A stretch of 64,000 bases of DNA from Jacaranda mimosifolia (taxonomy: Eukaryota; Streptophyta; Magnoliopsida; Lamiales; Bignoniaceae), in NCBI GenBank assembly GCA_018894105.1, contig CM032119.1, positions 12,851,246 through 12,915,245 of the forward strand, read 5' to 3'. Position 1 is the stretch's first letter, and each line of letters opens with the position of its first letter. The notes below the pieces were generated by a model. The model saw nothing but the letters and a program-made list of their open reading frames with translations, was not told the origin of the DNA and did no database searches. This document shows, piece by piece, positions 59,561 through 64,000 of this stretch. Position numbers and translations under genes: made by a program.

Positions 59561-60280
59561 CCAGAAGTGAGACAAGGATTTGTTTAGAAGATAAATCATA
59601 ACGTTTGTAGCCCTTTGTGCCAATAGGGTAACGAAGGAAGATGCAAAGCTTAGCTCTAGGATCAAATTTTGTGCGATGACTGAGAAGAGTTAATGCATAT
59701 GCTAAACACCCGAAAACTTTTAGAGAAGTGTAGTCGACTGGGGTTTTGAAGAGGAGCTTGAATGGAGACTTTTGATTTAGATTTCTGGATGGAGTTCTAT
59801 ATATGAGGAATGTGGCTGTGAGAATGTATTGGTTCCAGAATGGTAGTGGAAGTTTGGATTGAAAAAAGAGGGCTTGAGCAACGTTTAAGAGGTGTTGCTG
59901 CATTCGTTCGACTATTGAATTTTGTTGTGGCTATTCGACAGATGATAGTTGATAGAGGGTGTAATGTTTAGAGAAGAGATCATGAAGGGAAAACTCCTTA
60001 GCATTGTCGGAACAGAAGTGTTTGATTTGTGATTTAAATTGAGTGTTGATCATAGAAAAGAATTTTGGGAGTATGTTGGCTACATCAGATTTGTGATGGA
60101 GTAAGTATACCCATGTAAAACGGGTACAGTCATTTACAAGGGTAAGGAAGAACCTATGTCCCATGTGAGCGGGTGTATGGAAGGGGCCCCATATGTAGCC
60201 ATGGATGATGTCGAAAGGATTTGGAGCAAAGTTGTTGTAAGAAGTGAAGGAGAGGCGTTTCCATTTAGCAAAAGGGCATA
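59520..60280 (-). pseudogene. Copia integrase remnant
   Basis: Integrase joins element DNA to the host. Codons near 60240-59931 read CPFAKWKRL, IWGP, then FFLTLVNDCTRFTWVYLL and FCSDNAKEF with the second catalytic Asp. A stop follows SSVE. The same frame continues with [17 protein letters not shown] (catalytic Glu) and VFGCLAYAL down to [13 protein letters not shown]. The first catalytic Asp, normally just before IWGP, appears replaced. Confidence 0.85.
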
Positions 60281-60546
60281 TAGGACAGTGTTGTGTTGGT
60301 TGTATGATCTGACTATTTAAGGTTGATTGTAATTATATGAGAATAGATTGAGATGGGTGACCGATTCTATGATGCCCATATATGAGCAATAGAATTCAAA
60401 TGAACATTATTATTGTTCGGTTGTATAGCCTAAAAATCAGCATTACATGGAATATGAGAAACTAAATGAAAAGATTGAACATCATGACTTATATCTATAG
60501 TATAGAGGCCTTCAATCTTGCTAGCCTTGCCAATCACTGTCGAACT

Positions 60547-60880
60547 CTATTTGTCCTGAATAAGACAATGATCAGCAAAAAAGGAAATTATGAGATTGGA
60601 GTCCTTAAGCGAATCACTAACAGAGAGTAAGTGGACCTTAAATTGGGGAACAAGTAGCACATTATGAAGTGTAAGTGATGGAATGAGTTTGATGGTGCCA
60701 TAGTGTTGAACTTTGATAGTAGTAGTATTAGGAAGAGAAATGGTTGAGTTGTGAGCTAGATACAGGTTGGAAAACAACTAAAGGTTCGAGCATATGTGGC
60801 TCGAAGCACCAGAGTTTAATATCCAAGGTGTGTGATCAAGAATAAGAGGAAGAATAGAGAAGCATATACCTGCAGGAGGG
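60547..60880 (-). pseudogene. Copia protease remnant
   Basis: Reads WILNSGASSHI, where the aspartic-protease signature would be WILDSGAS; the catalytic Asp has become Asn. A stop follows at about 60780, then LTLHNVLLVPQFKVHLLSV, the usual continuation towards the pre-integrase region. Confidence 0.85.
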
Positions 60881-61099
60881 AGCAGAAGTATCAACATCCA
60901 GTGGTTTGGTGGATGAGTTAAAGTGAGTGTTGAAAATACTCAGGAGCTGGTTATATTGAGAAGGATTAAGGTTGTGTAGAAAATTGCCGACAGTGTCCGA
61001 AGAGGATGAATCAACATGATTGATGCTTGTTTGAGGGGGTTGATTGGCAGGAAAGTGTTGATAAGATAAAGGTGGAGTAGGAGCCTGAGATTATCGTGG

Positions 61100-61360
61100 C
61101 TTTGTCTTGAATCCAGGGGGATAGCCGTGGATCTTATAGCATATTTCAATCGTGTGTCAATAGCAATTGCAGTGAGTGCAGTATGGACGATCTTTGCAAG
61201 AACCTTTGTATCCAGTGTTGGTATTGCGGTCATTGCTCTTGCTAGAGAATCTGGAATTTTCAGTTTTGGCAGCGAATGCCATAGTGTTGGTAGTATCAAC
61301 GGGAGAAAAAATTCCAATTGCTCGTTGGTGCTCTTCTTGCACCACGAGAGAAAACATTTT
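61100..61360 (-). pseudogene. Copia Gag zinc-knuckle remnant
   Basis: Frame 61357-61157 reads TNTMAFAAKT and DRPYCTHCNCY, then a stop and HTIEICYKIHGYPPGFK. This is the CxxC...H....C knuckle followed by the HGYPPG motif of plant Copia Gag. It is displaced in frame from the Gag core upstream. Confidence 0.8.
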
Positions 61361-61366
61361 GCTTAT

Positions 61367-62032
61367 TTAAGGAAGTGGATTCATGAGTGGAATTTGGGCA
61401 CGACTTTGAGCAAATGAATCATGTAATCCCATCATAAATGCAATAACATACTCTCTTTGATAATAATCGTGAATTTCTCTAGTGCCGCCGCAAGTGCAGT
61501 GACCGTAGGAACATGTCAGGCAGAAGTTGTTTAATTCCTCCCATAGTGCTTTCAATTTCGTGAAGTAAACCCCAACTAAATCAGTACCTTGCGCCAAGCT
61601 GATGATCTCCCAATGTAGCTGAAAGATCTTCGGACCATTAGTTTGTTGAGACTGCTCCTTCAAATCAGTCAATATCTCACATGTCGATTCTGAGAAAATA
61701 ATACTGGCTGAAATCTCCTTTGAAACGGAGTTGAGGAGCCAAGAAATGACAATATTATTGGTTCGATTCCATGCATTGAGAAACAGAATATCATCTAAGG
61801 TTGGTTTAGAGATTGAACCGTCAACAAAACCGAGCTTGTTCTTGACGGTGAGTGCAATGACCATCGCACAGCTCCATGAGGAGTAGTTATCGCTTGTTAA
61901 AGGCTGAGAGGCCAGGACTGTCAGAGTGGTGTAGGAAGAAAAGGCTGGAGGCATCATTAAAGGCAAAATTACCATTGAGTATGGAGGAATTCGCTGAGCG
62001 AGAGTGATCCATGGAAGAGAAAGAGAGATCAA
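61367..62032 (-). pseudogene. gag: Copia Gag core
   Basis: A 221-codon frame reads LTSDNYSSWSCAMVIALTVK and NKLGFVDGSISKP, then NNIVISWLLNSVSKEI and YFTKLKALWEELNNF. These match the Gag polypeptide of plant Copia elements (N-terminal Retrotran_gag_3 type, then the UBN2 region). It forms the particle shell. The frame is lost near 61367 before the zinc knuckle. Confidence 0.9.
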
Positions 62033-62140
62033 AAGAGATATACGGCTGGAGATGATTGAGTCGTCGGAAATGGATTCAAATAGTGAGACTGTAAGATGAT
62101 TGAGATCGGAGAAGAAGAAGACACAGAAGAGAGATCACAT

Positions 62141-62149
62141 CCGATACCA
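62141..62149 (-). promoter_or_regulatory. Copia primer-binding site
   Basis: TGGTATCGG on the minus strand directly follows the 5' LTR, as expected for initiator tRNA-Met priming. Confidence 0.75.
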
Positions 62150-62317
62150 TATTAGAATGGAGAAGGCTATGCATGGAGAGAAAAGAGAGTACCTGAACAT
62201 GTGATTGACCATTAAATGAAGATTGTACAAGTGTTTATATACACGCATGGAGTGAGCTGGAGCTAACTGAATCTGTTATATTAATTAACTTACTTAACAG
62301 CAAGAAAAAATCTTCCT
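62150..62317 (-). repeat. Copia 5' LTR, truncated
   Basis: Matches 59203-59361 closely. Homology stops at TCTTCCT, so the upstream quarter of the LTR is gone. Confidence 0.8.
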
Positions 62318-62432
62318 CAGAGCTAAGATCAATTGCAACAGCTAGCGTACTCTAATTTCAAAACGACTAAGAAGTCTACTGTGGCACAACAATTAGGAGA
62401 GAAAGAATAAGGACTTGTGGAAGAACAATAAG

Positions 62433-64000
62433 TGTAACACCTCAATTTTTAGAATGGAATTTAAAAAATATTGAGGATTAAAACAATGAGATTTTATGTA
62501 ACTATCCTAAAAAAAATTCAAAATTTAATTAATTAAATCCTAACACTGAGAGTCGATAAAAGAACAATAATAATAAAATCTAAATGGGCCTTGGATAATA
62601 TCATACTTAAATTAATCAGAATCTTAGTATAATATTAGAAAATTGAGAGGACTAAAAAAATTAAAAAAAATCGGACTTAATTGCAAGAATTAAAAAGCTG
62701 GAAAGGGCCAATGTGTGAATAAAAGAAGTTGGAGGAATAAACTGGAAAAATTGGGCCAATGTCAGGCACTTAGAAATTTGAGCAACCAAACTGAAAGACA
62801 AGGGAAAGTTCTAGGGTTGAAGTGCGATTTTAGAAAAATAAAAAATATAAAAGAAAGCTCTCTCCCTTTCATCTAATTCTCAACATGCAACCCAGTCTTC
62901 CCCTCCATTCCTCACTATCACCGCATCCCTAAACATAAAACTGAACTGACCGTCATCTTCCTATCAGCACAGTGAACACATTTGTATCAAATTCAACCTG
63001 CACGGACCCGCAGAATGTCAAGAATTTGAACTTGACAGCGATGGATTGCAGTGATGACATGTTATCGATTTTTAGCAGTTGGAAGTTCAAATTAATTGGT
63101 AGTTTACGATGGTTCAGTCCAGAGGAGCACATTGGTAGCTTCAATTTTGTGATCAACCACCAAACGTGAGGGAATTGAAGGTGGCGCAGCAGTAGACGAT
63201 TTTGCTATGGCATTTTACTTGAAATTGGTCGGCGAGGTGGAAGGGAAAATAGAAATTGCTTGAGGAGTTTTCACCGGCGCGTCGAGGCATACATTCTGGT
63301 CGATCGGGCTCATGCTCTAGTGGCGACATAAACCGAAGTGCAGCAACATCATAATTCAATTCTAAGCTCATTTGGGCTGATTCAGGCTTTGAATTGGACT
63401 CAAACCCTATTCAATTTGGTAATTTTTGATTGTGGAATCTTTAATTTGATTTGATTGGAAACTAATTAATAACCAATACATAAATTGAAACCTTAGTCTT
63501 GAATTAATGAAGACTTGATCGGACTTAGTAAGTCAAATTGACTTAAGTTAGAAAGATAAAATTAAGTCATTATGAAATCAATTAATTAGAATTATCATCA
63601 CTCTAGGAATTAACTTAGATAGATATCAAAATATTATATATATATATACACACATATCAAAATATTGGTTGAATTTAACTGAAACGTACAGTATCAGACG
63701 GGGACATATTACCATTTTCAATACTTGGACCCATAGTAACTAGGTGATGAAAGAATTAAATCATCAGGTTAGATGTTTATGATAAGACGAGATATTTAGT
63801 TAAATTAGAATAGATGAATTTAAATGAATCACTGAGATCCTTTGGTATAATTGAAAAGTTATGTGATTGGATTCTAGATTAGAGAATTTGGTAAAAGATA
63901 TTTAATTGAAAAGCATTTGGTACCTTGGGATGCTTCAATATATCCTCCATAGTGAGTTGAATTCTATAAGACTATCTGGTAATCAGACAGTTATTGACAG
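62433..64000 (+). mobile_element. Start of another long LTR-like element, cut by the window
   Basis: Begins TGTAACACCTC, like the minus-strand start of the LTR at 50915-53540. Both have GGACTTAATTGCAAG some 100-250 bp in, though overall similarity is modest. It faces the opposite way. No gag or pol is seen before the window ends, and short frames within it carry no known domain. Confidence 0.45.

Larger units (their letters stand above)
59203..62317 (-). mobile_element. Ty1/Copia element lacking reverse transcriptase
   Basis: Order on the minus strand: 5' LTR, primer site, gag, zinc knuckle, protease, integrase, the very end of RNase H, polypurine tract, 3' LTR. This is Copia order, with integrase before reverse transcriptase. 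Reverse transcriptase and most of RNase H are missing, removed by an internal deletion near 59560. The 5' LTR has also lost its first 50 or so bases. Stops and frameshifts occur throughout. Confidence 0.9.

Overview
The window reads as nuclear DNA of a flowering plant: AT-rich, packed with nested transposable elements, and without one convincing intact host gene. Element families seen are Ty3/Gypsy, Ty1/Copia, LINE, CACTA, Mutator-like (MULE), hAT, Harbinger/Tourist-like MITEs and an endogenous plant pararetrovirus (Caulimoviridae). No rRNA gene, tRNA gene or CRISPR array was found.

Layout. 1-850: promoter-like non-coding DNA. 851-4298: old gag-only Gypsy-type element, minus strand. 4780-5695: MITE-like element. 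5696-12812: diverged tandem array of about 1.5-kb units, interrupted by a 468-bp insertion, a Gypsy-type solo LTR and a 5'-truncated LINE with a 13-bp target duplication. 13289-16560: a CACTA-type terminus, a possible lone exon and simple AT-rich DNA. 16560-28804, continuing at 48606-49350: a block of visibly different composition that looks like plant mitochondrial intergenic DNA. It carries two nuclear-type gene remnants.

That block is split by a 19.8-kb CACTA element (28805-48605, 3-bp duplication TCA, near-identical CACTACAACAA termini). Inside the CACTA lies a MITE fragment. The MITE is split by a MULE (32900-43840, about 240-bp terminal inverted repeats, 10-bp repeated flank). The MULE holds a rearranged pararetrovirus copy (33632-42902): one genome-length copy on the minus strand, opened exactly at its tRNA-Met primer site, joined head to head to an inverted partial copy. 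Its genes are movement protein, then coat/protease/reverse transcriptase/RNase H, then a second ORF of unknown role. It is broken by frameshifts, a stop and rearrangement, so the locus is a fossil.

49350-64000: a Tourist-like MITE, a 2.6-kb LTR (probably solo), a hAT-like element, a second Tourist-like MITE with a perfect 62-bp palindrome, a three-layer hAT-like nest (56300-58203), a Copia element lacking reverse transcriptase (59203-62317), and the start of another long LTR-like sequence running off the window.

The coding relics do not form a working host pathway. The value of the window is its insertion history, which can be ordered layer by layer from target-site duplications and interrupted homologies.
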